A stretch of DNA of 64,000 bases, taken from assembly GCF_000737335.2 (NCBI RefSeq), contig NZ_JMCC02000029.1, forward strand, positions 180,272-244,271, written 5' to 3'. The notes below the pieces were generated by a model. The model was not told the origin of the DNA, searched no databases, and saw nothing but the letters and a program-made list of their open reading frames with translations. Numbering within the stretch: position 1 is the first letter of the stretch; each line of letters begins with the position of its first letter. Shown in pieces: positions 24,489-33,459 of this stretch. This DNA is from Enhygromyxa salina (GTDB lineage: Bacteria; Myxococcota_A; Polyangia; Nannocystales; Nannocystaceae). The translations under genes were made by a program, and so were the position numbers.

Positions 24489-27431
24489 CTAGTAGGCCAC
24501 GCCGAGCGATCGATCGGTCTGGGCGAGGCCTTGCTTGGACCCGCTGCCCACCGTCACCGCGCGCGCCTGCTCGAGCTCCGATGCAGCCTGCGCTGCGTTG
24601 CCCAGATGGAGCTGCGCGATCCCGAGGTTCATGCGCGCGCTGGCAACCAGCGGGTGGTTGGGGTCGAGGATCGCCAAGAAGATCGCCAACCCGCGCTCGG
24701 CCGTGGCCAACGCGGCGTCCCACTCGAGCAGGTGCGCGTGGATCGACGACAGGTTGACCAGCCCCGAGCCGACGTTGGGGTGCTCGGGGCCCAAGCTGGC
24801 CTCGAAGATCGTCTGGGTGCGCAGCGCAAACTCGAGCGCAGGCTCCCACTGCTTGCGACTGACGTGGACGTTGGAGATGTTGCCAAGGGTCTCGCCAACG
24901 GACGGGTGCTCGGGGCCGAGCGCCTCGATCTTGATCGCGAGCGCGCGCTCGTAGTGGGACAGCGCGTCGTCGAGCTGCCCCATTGTCCTGTAGACGTTGC
25001 CGATGTTGTTGAGCGACATCGCAACGTTGGGGTGGGTCTCGCCCAGCGCCACGCTGCGGATCGCGAGCGCGCGCTGGTGGTTGGCCAGCGACTCGGTCAG
25101 CTGTCCCAGCCCTTCGTGGGCGGCGCCCAGGTTGTTGAGGCTCGCGGCGACGTCGGGGTGCTCGGGGCCGAGTGAGGCTTCGCGAATGGCGAGCGCGGCC
25201 TCGTGATAGCCGATCGCTTCATCTAGCCGCCCCGCCCGAATCGCCGCGTTGCCCATGCTGTTGTAGACCCGCGCGACCTCGGGGTGCTGCGAGCCCAGCG
25301 TGGTCTCGAGGATCGTGCGCGCGGCCTCGAAGCGGGCTGTTGCTTGTTCGTAGTGGCCTTGCTCGCGCAGGATCTCGCCAAGCGCGAGCAAGGTGTCGGC
25401 GACCTCGACATGATCGCTGCCGAGCTTGGCCTGGCGCAGCTGCAGCGCCTGCTCGAGCTCGGTCTGCGCCGCGTCGAACCGGGCCTCGACCTTGTAGACA
25501 GCCGCGAGCGCCACCGCCAGATCCGCGGTCTGTCCGTCGTCGTCGCCGCGGTGGTTGGCGGCGGCCGCGACCTTGGCCAGCAGCGTGCCCTCGCGCGGCC
25601 GCGCTTGCTTGGCGCCCACGACCTCGACCAGCTCGATCCACGCGCGCGCGGCCACCCGATCGTGACGCCCGATCGCCGCCTGGTCTGCGCCCTCGAGCAG
25701 GCTCTGCTCGGCGCTGGCGTGGTCGCCCGCGAGGTGTTGCAGCCGACCCAGCCACACCAGCGCTTCGGCGGTGGCCGGCGCATAGTCCAGCTCGCGCGCG
25801 CGGGACAGCGCGGCGCTGGCCTGCTCGACGCCCTGTGCATAAGCACCGCGAGCGGCCAGCGTACGCACCCCCGCGAGCTGCTCTCGCAGCAACGCCACAG
25901 CCTCGCGGGCCTGCGGATCACTGGGCGGCTTGATCGGCGCGCTCAAGCGCTCGATGTCGCTACACTCGGAGATCGGCGCGAGATCGCTGGCCAGCTCGAC
26001 CGCGGCATCGAGCCCTTCGAGCGCGTCGGGGCCCACGCTCGCGTAGGCATCCACGATCCCCCGCAGGCCTTGCAGGCGCTCGCGCAGGCACATCATGCGA
26101 AGATCCAGCAGCTCGTCGCTCTGCTCGGCCCGCACGCGGGTGGCCTCGCACGCGTCTTGGTGCGCTTCGATCCACGCCTGCCCGTAGGCATGAATGATCG
26201 GCGAGACGGTTGCCCAGGTGTGCGCGGCGTAGGGCTTGTCGGTTGAAGCGAAGGCCCGCTCGAGCTCGGACCGGCGCGCGTCGTTCCAGACCTGCTCGAG
26301 CTGCGCTTGGCCGCCCGTACACACGCTGGCTTGCGTGCGCGAGGCCAGGGTCCCCCAGGTCACGGCGGCGAGGATCAGCGCGCCAGCTCCGACCAGCGCC
26401 CAGCGTCGGGCGACGTTCCGGCGATCCCGACCGAGCTGGGCCAACAGCTCGTCCATGTTGGTGAAGCGGGCCTCGGGCATGGTCGCGAGTCCGCGCAGCA
26501 GCACGCTGCGCAGCCACCCCGGCACCTTTGAACCACTTGGCGCGTCGGCGATCTGCCCGCGGTACACGGCGAACGCCAGCGCGGCGAAATTCTCGCCTCG
26601 GAACGGCCGCTCGCCATACACCGCCTCGTACAGCGCCACGCAGTAGCTGAACTGATCCGAGCGAGCGTCGGTTGGCTTGCTCAGGTGCTGCTCGGGAGAC
26701 ATGTACGCCGGGGTCCCGAGCACCGCGCCGGTCGTGGTCAGATCCAGGTTGGGCGGTGAAGGCTCGAGCTGCGCCGCGACCTTGGCCTCGCGGTCCGGGC
26801 TCGCGTCCATGCGCCGCGCGAGTCCAAAGTCCATCACCCGGACCCGCCCGTCACGACCCACCATCACGTTGTCGGGCTTGAAGTCGCGGTGGATCAAGCC
26901 CGCCGCGTGGGCGGCCGCGAGCCCCTGGCCGGCCGCCTGAAACACCTCGAGGATCGCGGCGAGCGAGCGCGTCTTTGCCTCGAGCCAACCGCCAAGGGTC
27001 CAGCCGTCGACGAACTCCATCGCCACGAACACTTCGTCGTCGAAGGTCCCGACGTCGTGGACCGTGATCACGTTCGGGTGCGAGAGCGCGCCCATGGCCT
27101 GGGCCTCGCGCTGCAACCGAGTCGCGCCCGTGGTCCCGCGGCTCGACCCGCCATGCCCGGTCTGCAGCAGCTTGACCGCGACCTTGCGATCCAGCTCGGG
27201 ATCGTAGGCCGTGTAGACCACCCCCATCCCGCCGGCGCCGAGTCGATCGATCACGACGTAGCGCCCGATCGAGTGGCCCCGCGCGAGGATCTTTGCCCGC
27301 CGCGCGCCGCCGGTACGCGGGACCGACTCGGCGTCGGGGGCGATCAGCGTGTCGTCGCCAGAGCTGCGCTGGCCCAGCGCTTCGCCTTGCTCGCCGCCGA
27401 TCAGCGTCGGATGTTCGGACTCGTTCGCCAA
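24489..27431 (-). CDS. Ser/Thr protein kinase with TPR tail, cut by an in-frame amber codon
   Basis: About 980 residues. Kinase domain near the N-terminus: GAGGMGVVY, AVKLL, HRDFKPDNVMV, DFGLAR, APE-equivalent PAYMSPEQ; all catalytic residues are present. A membrane helix follows (ALVGAGALILAAVTW), then many TPRs of the LGPEHPDVA type. Start: TTG at 27431 (ANESEHPTLIGG) is a plausible choice; a GTG at 27485 is the alternative. After the TAG at 24489-24491 the same frame runs on for 45 codons to a TGA at 24351 and continues the TPR pattern (ELGRREEARASM, then AWLRTH), so the ancestral protein was longer. The truncation removes only the last half-repeat and may be tolerated. Confidence 0.85.
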   Translation of the reverse strand: MANESEHPTLIGGEQGEALGQRSSGDDTLIAPDAESVPRTGGARRAKILARGHSIGRYVVIDRLGAGGMGVVYTAYDPELDRKVAVKLLQTGHGGSSRGTTGATRLQREAQAMGALSHPNVITVHDVGTFDDEVFVAMEFVDGWTLGGWLEAKTRSLAAILEVFQAAGQGLAAAHAAGLIHRDFKPDNVMVGRDGRVRVMDFGLARRMDASPDREAKVAAQLEPSPPNLDLTTTGAVLGTPAYMSPEQHLSKPTDARSDQFSYCVALYEAVYGERPFRGENFAALAFAVYRGQIADAPSGSKVPGWLRSVLLRGLATMPEARFTNMDELLAQLGRDRRNVARRWALVGAGALILAAVTWGTLASRTQASVCTGGQAQLEQVWNDARRSELERAFASTDKPYAAHTWATVSPIIHAYGQAWIEAHQDACEATRVRAEQSDELLDLRMMCLRERLQGLRGIVDAYASVGPDALEGLDAAVELASDLAPISECSDIERLSAPIKPPSDPQAREAVALLREQLAGVRTLAARGAYAQGVEQASAALSRARELDYAPATAEALVWLGRLQHLAGDHASAEQSLLEGADQAAIGRHDRVAARAWIELVEVVGAKQARPREGTLLAKVAAAANHRGDDDGQTADLAVALAAVYKVEARFDAAQTELEQALQLRQAKLGSDHVEVADTLLALGEILREQGHYEQATARFEAARTILETTLGSQHPEVARVYNSMGNAAIRAGRLDEAIGYHEAALAIREASLGPEHPDVAASLNNLGAAHEGLGQLTESLANHQRALAIRSVALGETHPNVAMSLNNIGNVYRTMGQLDDALSHYERALAIKIEALGPEHPSVGETLGNISNVHVSRKQWEPALEFALRTQTIFEASLGPEHPNVGSGLVNLSSIHAHLLEWDAALATAERGLAIFLAILDPNHPLVASARMNLGIAQLHLGNAAQAASELEQARAVTVGSGSKQGLAQTDRSLGVAY

Positions 27432-27519
27432 GATCCCTTGGACCCAAGATACCTCAGGCAGCCGCGCCGGTACCAACAACAGCACCCCAGCGCCTGGGCG
27501 AGTGGGCTAGAGTGCTGTC

Positions 27520-28563
27520 ATGCCCAACCATCGTTGGCGATCGTTGCTCCGCCTGTTCCTGATCGGCGTGGTCTTGGCGCTGCCGCTCGCGTGCATGCAG
27601 GTCACCGCCAACACCCATCAGCTCACGGTCGCGCCAGCGTTCGCCGAGTGCTCGGTCGGGTCGCAAGGGTGCTCGTGCACGGCCGGTGGTGGCTGTGATC
27701 CGGGGCTGTACTGCGACGGCGGGATCTGTGTGGGCGACAGCTACGGCGACGAGGAGTCCATGTTCGAGGACGACATGATGGTGCCCGCGCCCGCGCCCCC
27801 GCCGATGGTCGTGGAGTCCAAGTCGAAGCGCGCCCCGGCCCGCGATGTCGCTACGGTGAGCGACCGCGGGCGCCGAGGCGCGAACCAGGACGCGAACAAG
27901 GCCGATCGCAAGCTCGGCAAGAGGGTCGCCAGCCCAGCCGAAGCCGCGCCGTCTGGAGGCGCCGCAGCGCCCACGCCCACGTCGGTCGACGTCCCCGAGC
28001 TCACCGCGACCGAGTCCGACCCCGCCGACGTCGCGCGGCAGGTCATCTACACGGCGCTGCTTCACATCTCGGTCTACGATCTCGACGCCGCTGCCGAGCT
28101 GACCGAGAGCCTGCCGCAGCGCTACGGTGGCTGGATCGAGTCGCGCTACGACTACCAGATCACCGTGCGGATCCGGGCCAACCGGCTGTTCGACGCGATG
28201 AAGGAGCTCATGGAACTCGGGGTCGTGCTCGACCGAACCCTGCTCGCCGAGGACGTCACCGCGGAGTACATCGATCTCGACTCGCGGATCCTCGTGCTCG
28301 AGGAGATCGTCGCGCAGCTCGAGGCGCTGCTGGCCCGGGCCACGAGCGTGGAGGAGGCGCTTAAGATTCGCGTCGAGCTGGATCGTGTGCGCCTCGAGCT
28401 CGAGTCCGCGCGGGTGCGGATGCGGCAGCTGTCGGAGCTGATCGACTTCTCCACGCTGACGGTGATCCTGAGCCCGCGCACGGAGTTTGATCAGCTGCCG
28501 ACCAGCAATGATCCGTTTCCGTGGGTCGACACCCTTGGGGTCGAGATCACCGCGTACCGGTGA
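27520..28563 (+). CDS. DUF4349 lipoprotein
   Basis: A 347-residue lipoprotein: signal with LALPLAC, a Cys-rich patch (GCSCTAGGGCDPGLYC), a Pro/Ala linker and a DUF4349 domain at about 165-325 (YTALLHISVYDLDAAAELTE, GGWIESR, a long coiled coil ALKIRVELDRVRLELESARV, DFSTLTVIL). Many DUF4349 proteins end in a membrane segment; this one does not and is held only by lipid. Function is unknown; a sensor or envelope-binding role is guessed from the family. Divergent from the TPR kinase, sharing an 88-bp or shorter promoter region. ATG start. Confidence 0.8.
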   Translation: MPNHRWRSLLRLFLIGVVLALPLACMQVTANTHQLTVAPAFAECSVGSQGCSCTAGGGCDPGLYCDGGICVGDSYGDEESMFEDDMMVPAPAPPPMVVESKSKRAPARDVATVSDRGRRGANQDANKADRKLGKRVASPAEAAPSGGAAAPTPTSVDVPELTATESDPADVARQVIYTALLHISVYDLDAAAELTESLPQRYGGWIESRYDYQITVRIRANRLFDAMKELMELGVVLDRTLLAEDVTAEYIDLDSRILVLEEIVAQLEALLARATSVEEALKIRVELDRVRLELESARVRMRQLSELIDFSTLTVILSPRTEFDQLPTSNDPFPWVDTLGVEITAYR

Positions 28564-28580
28564 GCGAGCGGGGATGGCCA

Positions 28581-29045
28581 ATGGAACCGGTACCCCGAAT
28601 ATCGGTGATTGGGCCTGAAGACATCCAAGTAAGCGTCTACACCGGACCGGGCGGAGATACATGCCAGATCATCTAGGCCTCGCTCGAGCTCGAAAGCTGG
28701 CGTTCGCTGGCCGACATGCGACGAGGGCTGACGGAGCTCACCTGGGAGGTTTTTCGGCGGGTCACCCTCAGTGTTGCTGATGCCGCCAAAGTGTCTGTTC
28801 TGGTCGCGGACGTCGTGGCGAAATTGGGAGGTCTCGACACGATCGAACTCGCGACTTGGCTCGCCGGCGAGAGCCCCGACGTCGTGCTCATGACGATCTT
28901 CGAGTATGGGCGGCGCGGTCTCGACGTTCCTCACGAGGCGGTCTATCAGAATGTCGAGGCGATCTATCAGAATGTCGAGGCGATGCGGGCCCCAGCGCTT
29001 CGGGCCTATGTTCTCGAGGTCTTGGCGCGGGCCCCGAGCAGGTGA
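28581..29045 (+). pseudogene. Broken gene of unknown family, interrupted by TAG (repeat copy A)
   Basis: From an ATG at 28581 the frame reads MEPVPRISVIGPEDIQVSVY and on to a TAG at 28674-28676, then stays open through ASLELESWRSLADM and a helical stretch ending VLEVLARAPSR at 29045. The part from 28725 is nearly identical to 31223-31522. It holds an 21-bp tandem duplication (YQNVEAIYQNVEA) absent from the other copy. Either a single nonsense mutation broke a 154-codon gene, or only the ATG at 28716 (109 codons) is used. No family recognised. With the repeats, it accounts for 28564-29232. Confidence 0.5.
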
Positions 29046-29133
29046 CATCGGCAGGACGCCGCAGGCTTGTAGGGATCTCTGCGAACACGGCCCGAGTGAG
29101 TCGGCGGACAGCACCTGGGTGACGTAGAGATCG
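28725..29133. repeat. 0.4-kb direct repeat, copy A
   Basis: Matches 31223-31605 with only scattered differences. It contains the 3' part of the broken gene and, from about 29090, the last codons of the Rpn gene in reverse orientation (CGAACACGGCCcGAGTGAGTC). So the block was copied from a site like the one at 31.2-31.6 kb, where the Rpn gene is complete. Confidence 0.8.
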
Positions 29134-29175
29134 GGCGCAAATGGGTGGAGCCGATCGTCGTGGGTACGCCATGCG

Positions 29176-29209
29176 TGCAACGTGACGGGCTGAAGCCCGT
29201 CACGTTGCA
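29176..29209 (-). terminator. Perfect 16-bp hairpin downstream of the RCC1-like lipoprotein gene
   Basis: Arms TGCAACGTGACGGGCT and AGCCCGTCACGTTGCA around a 2-nt loop, 24 bp past the stop at 29233. It is long, perfect and GC-rich. It would end transcription of the lipoprotein gene; no T-run follows on either side. Confidence 0.65.
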
Positions 29210-29232
29210 AGGAATCGCGTTCTCGTCGCAGT

Positions 29233-31122
29233 CTACTCTACCGTTCCTATCGACTCTCCGGGCCGCATGGGAACCCGGGCGAGCCCGAGCGGAGACCATC
29301 CGTGGCCAGTCTCTCCGTGGGACTGCGCGCCCCAGCAGTAAACGCCGCCTTCTTCATCCAACAGGCAGCCGCTCGAAACGTTGCATTCTGCCCATCGAGC
29401 ACCCGGCCAGGGAACGTGGCGGACGTCCTCGCCCACCCCGCACGCAACTCCGGTCTCCGTGACGCCGGTCCACCTGGAGCCGTGAGGGTGGAAGTCGGTC
29501 AGTCGGAGGTCGGGGATGGTCTCGAACTTCTCGTCTGGGTCTGCGCGGCTCATGACGCGGCCGTCTTCCAAGAATACGACTTGGTCATCGTTGGAGATGG
29601 CAAGATTCGCGATGGGAGCGGGGAGGGTGGTATGGCGCAGATCGGCACTGTCGAACTCGACCCAGCACGTAACCTCTTGCCCCCGTGACAGGCACCCGGT
29701 TTCGAGGAAGGAACCCAGCCCGATGGCTGTGACAGGTTGACGCCCGGCGGCATCGCGCAACCGTGGCGTATATCCATCGTGTTCCGACTCGAGGCAGCGG
29801 GGCCTTCCCGCCGATATCGTGCAAAGCGTGGAGAGTCCAAGCTCGAAGATCGTCTCGTTCTCCGTCAGATCACGCTCCCAATCAAGGCCCTCACATCGGG
29901 TCGTTCCTTCGCGGGAGATGCACCAAGCGCCTCCCTCATCAGCCATCCAGAAGCCCTCGACGCCCGTGGGAATGATCGTTGTGGGCGACGCGTATGGATG
30001 CCCAGGCTTTTGTACGCCTCCGACGACTTTGGATTGGTGTGGCGAGAACGGATCGCCCCAACAAACGAGTGCTCCCGCTTCGGTCACCGCACACCAGCCT
30101 TTGTTTCCGTGGGTGAGCTGGCGAACCGGCGGAAGCGATGCGACTTGGGTGGGGACGCTTTCACGCAGGACGGTGCGCAGGCAGACGACGCCAGGCGCGT
30201 CCCCGACCGCGCACAGGCGACCGTCGTATTCCGAGACTTCGCGGACCCCGGCGACCCGGATCGTGTGCGTGCTCTCGCTTGCGAAGTCTTCGCATACGAT
30301 GGTGTCTTTCGTCGTCGCGCAAATGCCGGAGCCAAGTCCCTCGAACTCACTTGCGACGAGTTGGCGAGCGCGACCGTCCGCGGCGTGCCTTCTCACGGTT
30401 GGCTTGCCCTCTGCGTCCCAGCAGTCGATGCGGCCCTGAGCCCGCAGCGCACACCCTGCGCCGAGATCGATGACGACCGCGTCCTGGATGTCGCCGAGTC
30501 CGTCGAGCATCGGAAGCGGGACCGAGGGCGTGTTGAGGCACCTTTCTGAGTAGCCGCAATCTGCCCACGCACGAATCAGCTTGGAGTCCTCGGCACCCAG
30601 CGCAAACCACCCGCTGTAGCCTGAATAGAGCGTCTGCCGAGCGATGATTTGGTCGTATGTTTCAAGCGTCGTGAGCGGTTCAAGATCGAGTTTTTGGTGT
30701 CCCTTCACGACGTGCCGGGCCGCAAGGAAACGTTGCCCGGTTTTGGAGAGGACGATGTCGCCATCGACCCGTTCGATCCCATCTGAGAGCGTGGCGGTGA
30801 GCGCGACCCCGGGTTGGTCCACGCAAACAAGGTCGCCGTCCAGGCCGAGGCCGCAGTGCCCGAGCCCAGCGGGCCACACACTGAGCGTCTCGAGCTTGGG
30901 GACGCCAGGGACCGGTTGGAGCCACTCTCGTACGCACAGCAGAGAACCCGCGTCGTCGAGTACGCATCCGCCTGCGAGGTGATGCAAGCCCACAGGAGTC
31001 GCGGCGCCCGCCTCGGCGGCGCCCGTTGACCCGTCGCGTTGTGGGGACGCCGTCCGCCCTGGTGTGCTCGCCGTGGTGCAGGCGCATAGGCTCATGAGGA
31101 ACGCTAGGCTGCGGGAACGCAT
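29233..31122 (-). CDS. RCC1-like beta-propeller lipoprotein
   Basis: A 629-residue protein from the ATG at 31122 (MRSRSLAFLMSLCAC, lipoprotein signal). The chain has degenerate RCC1 repeats, seen as recurring C-x-L / CWG blocks (GAGCALRAQGRIDCWDAEG, KGWCAVTEAGALVCWGD, SGCLLDEEGGVYCWG). RCC1 propellers bind proteins or nucleotides in eukaryotes; in myxobacteria they are common on surface lipoproteins of unknown role. It sits exactly between the two copies of a 0.4-kb repeat, so the whole gene may be part of a duplicated or inserted unit. Confidence 0.75.
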   Translation of the reverse strand: MRSRSLAFLMSLCACTTASTPGRTASPQRDGSTGAAEAGAATPVGLHHLAGGCVLDDAGSLLCVREWLQPVPGVPKLETLSVWPAGLGHCGLGLDGDLVCVDQPGVALTATLSDGIERVDGDIVLSKTGQRFLAARHVVKGHQKLDLEPLTTLETYDQIIARQTLYSGYSGWFALGAEDSKLIRAWADCGYSERCLNTPSVPLPMLDGLGDIQDAVVIDLGAGCALRAQGRIDCWDAEGKPTVRRHAADGRARQLVASEFEGLGSGICATTKDTIVCEDFASESTHTIRVAGVREVSEYDGRLCAVGDAPGVVCLRTVLRESVPTQVASLPPVRQLTHGNKGWCAVTEAGALVCWGDPFSPHQSKVVGGVQKPGHPYASPTTIIPTGVEGFWMADEGGAWCISREGTTRCEGLDWERDLTENETIFELGLSTLCTISAGRPRCLESEHDGYTPRLRDAAGRQPVTAIGLGSFLETGCLSRGQEVTCWVEFDSADLRHTTLPAPIANLAISNDDQVVFLEDGRVMSRADPDEKFETIPDLRLTDFHPHGSRWTGVTETGVACGVGEDVRHVPWPGARWAECNVSSGCLLDEEGGVYCWGAQSHGETGHGWSPLGLARVPMRPGESIGTVE

Positions 31123-31222
31123 GGTGCGCAGCCTGACAACCTGGCGGGCATCGGTCAACCGCTCGTCTCCGCATGCAACCTGCGTTCGGCGCGTCCGTCA
31201 GGACCCTGAACCCCCACCAGCG

Positions 31223-31522
31223 GGGCTGACGGAGCTCACCTGGGAGGTCCTTCGGCGGGTCACCCTCAGTGTAGGTGATGCCGCCAAAGTGTCTGTTCTG
31301 GTCGCGGACGTCGTGGCGAAATTGGGAGGTCTCGACACGATCGAACTCGCGACTTGGCTCGCCGGCGAGAGCCCCGACGTCGTGCTCATGACGATCTTCG
31401 AGTATGGGCGGCGCGGTCTCGACGTTCCTCACGAGGCGGTCTATCAGAATGTCGAGGCGATGCGGGCCCCAGCGCTTCGGGCCTATGTTCTCGAGGTGGT
31501 GGCGCGGGCCCCGAGCAGGTGA
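31223..31522 (+). pseudogene. Gene fragment matching repeat copy A
   Basis: An open stretch of about 99 codons (GLTELTWEVLRRVTLSVGDA to VLEVVARAPSR) matching the 3' part of the broken gene at 28581. The start of the family is missing: the upstream part (31064-31222) is unrelated sequence antisense to the RCC1 lipoprotein gene. It has no convincing start of its own. Function unknown. Confidence 0.5.
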
Positions 31523-31605
31523 CATCGGCCAGGACGCAGGTTGATCAGCCGGCGAACACGGCCTCGAGTGAGTCGGCGGTCAGCACCCGGGTGGCGTAGA
31601 GATCG
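31223..31605. repeat. 0.4-kb direct repeat, copy B
   Basis: The partner of 28725-29133. It runs into the 3' end of the complete Rpn gene (stop at 31545), so this copy shows the original context. It lacks the 21-bp internal duplication of copy A. Confidence 0.8.
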
Positions 31606-32501
31606 AGCTGTTCGAGCGTGGCGCTTGCGAGGCGGGCTTTGTATGTGGGTGGCAGGGGGCCAAACTTGAGCGCTAGCAGCTTCTCGAGGAGCTCGTTGCG
31701 GCCTTCGTTGCGGCCTTGTTCGATCAGCATCTCGGCAATTTTCATGACGGTGTCCTTGGCCTGGGGGAGTTGCGCTTGGATATTCTCACGAAATCGGTCG
31801 TAGTGCTCTCGGTTGCACACCCAGAACACATAGCTCAGCAGCTGCAGATAGCTCTCGGCGCCGCTCGGTGCCTGGAGGGTGGCGGCGAATGCGTCGGCCC
31901 AATGACCGAAGTTGTCGAACAGCGCGCCGGGCGTGCGAGCGTCCCGCAACAACCATAGCGCGAGCATTGGAAACGCGGCCAGGGAGAAGCTGCGGAGCTC
32001 GACGTTGCTGCGCGAGGACAGGTCCTCGACGTGCATGGTCAGGTGCGGGACGAACTTGGCGAGGCCCGGGATCGCGTTGGGCGGGGGCTCGAACAGCGCC
32101 TGCATGCTGGTGGGGGCGGTCCAGCCGCCTGGGACATGGCAGATGAGGATTGGCAGCACGATCGGTAGCGGCGCCGATCGGCGCTTCCGTTCGCGCTCCC
32201 ACTTGTGCATGACGTAGCCAAGCATGCGCCGAGGCATGTCGGGGTCGAGGGTGCTCTGGTGCTCGAGCAGGAGGTAGAAGTAGATGTGCTCGGCGTGGCC
32301 GATCAGCCGGGCGCGAAACAATAGATCCGTGTGATGCCCCGACAGCCGCGGGGCGACGAATGAGCCAGGCTCGTGGGCGATCGTCGACCAGTCGATCGCG
32401 GCGCAGATCGGGGCAGGCAGGATGCTGCGCAGGAATCCCGCCGCGTGTTCCGGGTGTTCGAACGCGGCCTTGAACAGGGCGTCGTGGGGCGTCGCTGTCA
32501 T
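31545..32501 (-). CDS. Rpn family recombination-promoting nuclease / putative transposase
   Basis: A 318-residue protein of the PF04754 type. The ATG at 32501 gives the conserved start TATPHDALFKAAFEHPEHA. The nuclease core shows HHTDLLFRA and YFYLLLEHQS, matching the D...ExQ pattern of PD-(D/E)XK enzymes. The tail has a REGRNE-like helix and the TLEQLDLYATRVLTADSLEA end. Rpn nucleases in E. coli promote RecA-independent recombination. Only the last codons are duplicated at 29.1 kb. It differs in sequence from the Rpn-like gene at 3586. Confidence 0.8.
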   Translation of the reverse strand: MTATPHDALFKAAFEHPEHAAGFLRSILPAPICAAIDWSTIAHEPGSFVAPRLSGHHTDLLFRARLIGHAEHIYFYLLLEHQSTLDPDMPRRMLGYVMHKWERERKRRSAPLPIVLPILICHVPGGWTAPTSMQALFEPPPNAIPGLAKFVPHLTMHVEDLSSRSNVELRSFSLAAFPMLALWLLRDARTPGALFDNFGHWADAFAATLQAPSGAESYLQLLSYVFWVCNREHYDRFRENIQAQLPQAKDTVMKIAEMLIEQGRNEGRNELLEKLLALKFGPLPPTYKARLASATLEQLDLYATRVLTADSLEAVFAG

Positions 32502-32682
32502 CGAGGCAACGTACCAGGGGAGGGAGGAAACGCGTTGTCTGGGCGGGGTCAAGTGAGTCGACAATTAGTGGGATCAATTTGTCGATAAGTACGACCGTGG
32601 TGATTGGGAGATCATTGGGGAGATGTGGTCTTCGGGGCTGACCACTTGAGTCATCCGCGTTCGCGCCGTATGTCTCCCCCCC

Positions 32683-33393
32683 GTGCCCGCGCGAACCCGC
32701 GAAGTTGCCCCCGGCCCCGGCCCTCGACAAGTGCGCACCGAGGCTGGCGAGCTGCTCGAGGTCCCCAAGGATTGGACGCTGCTACCCCCCGGTGACGCGG
32801 CGCTGACCCGCCGCGTGAAGAAGGCCGGCCCAACGTGGACGGTCAAGCAACGCCGCGGCCGCAAGAGCTTCTCGCTTGGGATCTGGGCGCCGGCCAAGCA
32901 TATCGCGGCGCTGCGCAGCGAGCTCGAGCTCGAGCGGGCCAAGCCCGAGTACGCCCGCAAGCTCGAGGCCGGCCGCCAACGAAGGGCGGTCGCGCAGGCC
33001 GACTACGCGGACGAGTTCGAGCTGGAGATCGTGAGCTTCTTGAACTTCGCCCCCCGTCACGCAGCGCTGGCCAAGCGGCTCGCGGCGGCGATCTGTGCTC
33101 ACGCGGTGCCAGTTGGCAGCGGGACGGTGGCGCGGACCAAGCGGATCCCGATCGAGCGCCGAGCCGAGGCCGCCACGATCGCGTGGCTGCGGCACCAGAC
33201 CACCGGCTACGACTCGCTGACGATCCCGCGGGTCAAGGGCATGCGGCGCGAGGTCCGTCGGCTGCTGGCCCAGCGCTCGCGCGAGCTGCTGGAACGCTAC
33301 CGTCGCGGTCAAGTCGTCGACGCGGGCACCTGTCCGCTCGAGCGCGGGCTGGCTGCGGTTGCGGCCGAGTCGGAGGACGATGATCTGCTGTGA
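32683..33393 (+). CDS. DUF2293 domain protein
   Basis: A 236-residue basic protein. The family block is IAWLRHQTTGYDSLTIPRVK then GMRREVRRLL...RSRELLERYR at about residues 165-210. Upstream are a proline-rich N-terminus and a Lys/Arg-rich stretch (TVKQRRGRKSFSLG). It may bind nucleic acid. The start is GTG at 32683; the nearby ATG at 32670 is in another frame. Function is unknown. Bases 32502-32682 before it hold nothing recognised. Confidence 0.7.
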   Translation: MPARTREVAPGPGPRQVRTEAGELLEVPKDWTLLPPGDAALTRRVKKAGPTWTVKQRRGRKSFSLGIWAPAKHIAALRSELELERAKPEYARKLEAGRQRRAVAQADYADEFELEIVSFLNFAPRHAALAKRLAAAICAHAVPVGSGTVARTKRIPIERRAEAATIAWLRHQTTGYDSLTIPRVKGMRREVRRLLAQRSRELLERYRRGQVVDAGTCPLERGLAAVAAESEDDDLL

Positions 33394-33459
33394 CCAGCGT
33401 GGCAGGGGGTGGGGGCGCTTGCGCTTGGATCTGCCTGTCGAGTGAGCGAGCATGGGGCC

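Noticed and set aside
28491..29210. A 239-residue minus-strand ORF across repeat copy A
   Set aside because: It is antisense to the broken gene and to the DUF4349 end; the plus frame has better composition. Only its few codons matching the Rpn C-terminus are real homology, from the duplicated block.
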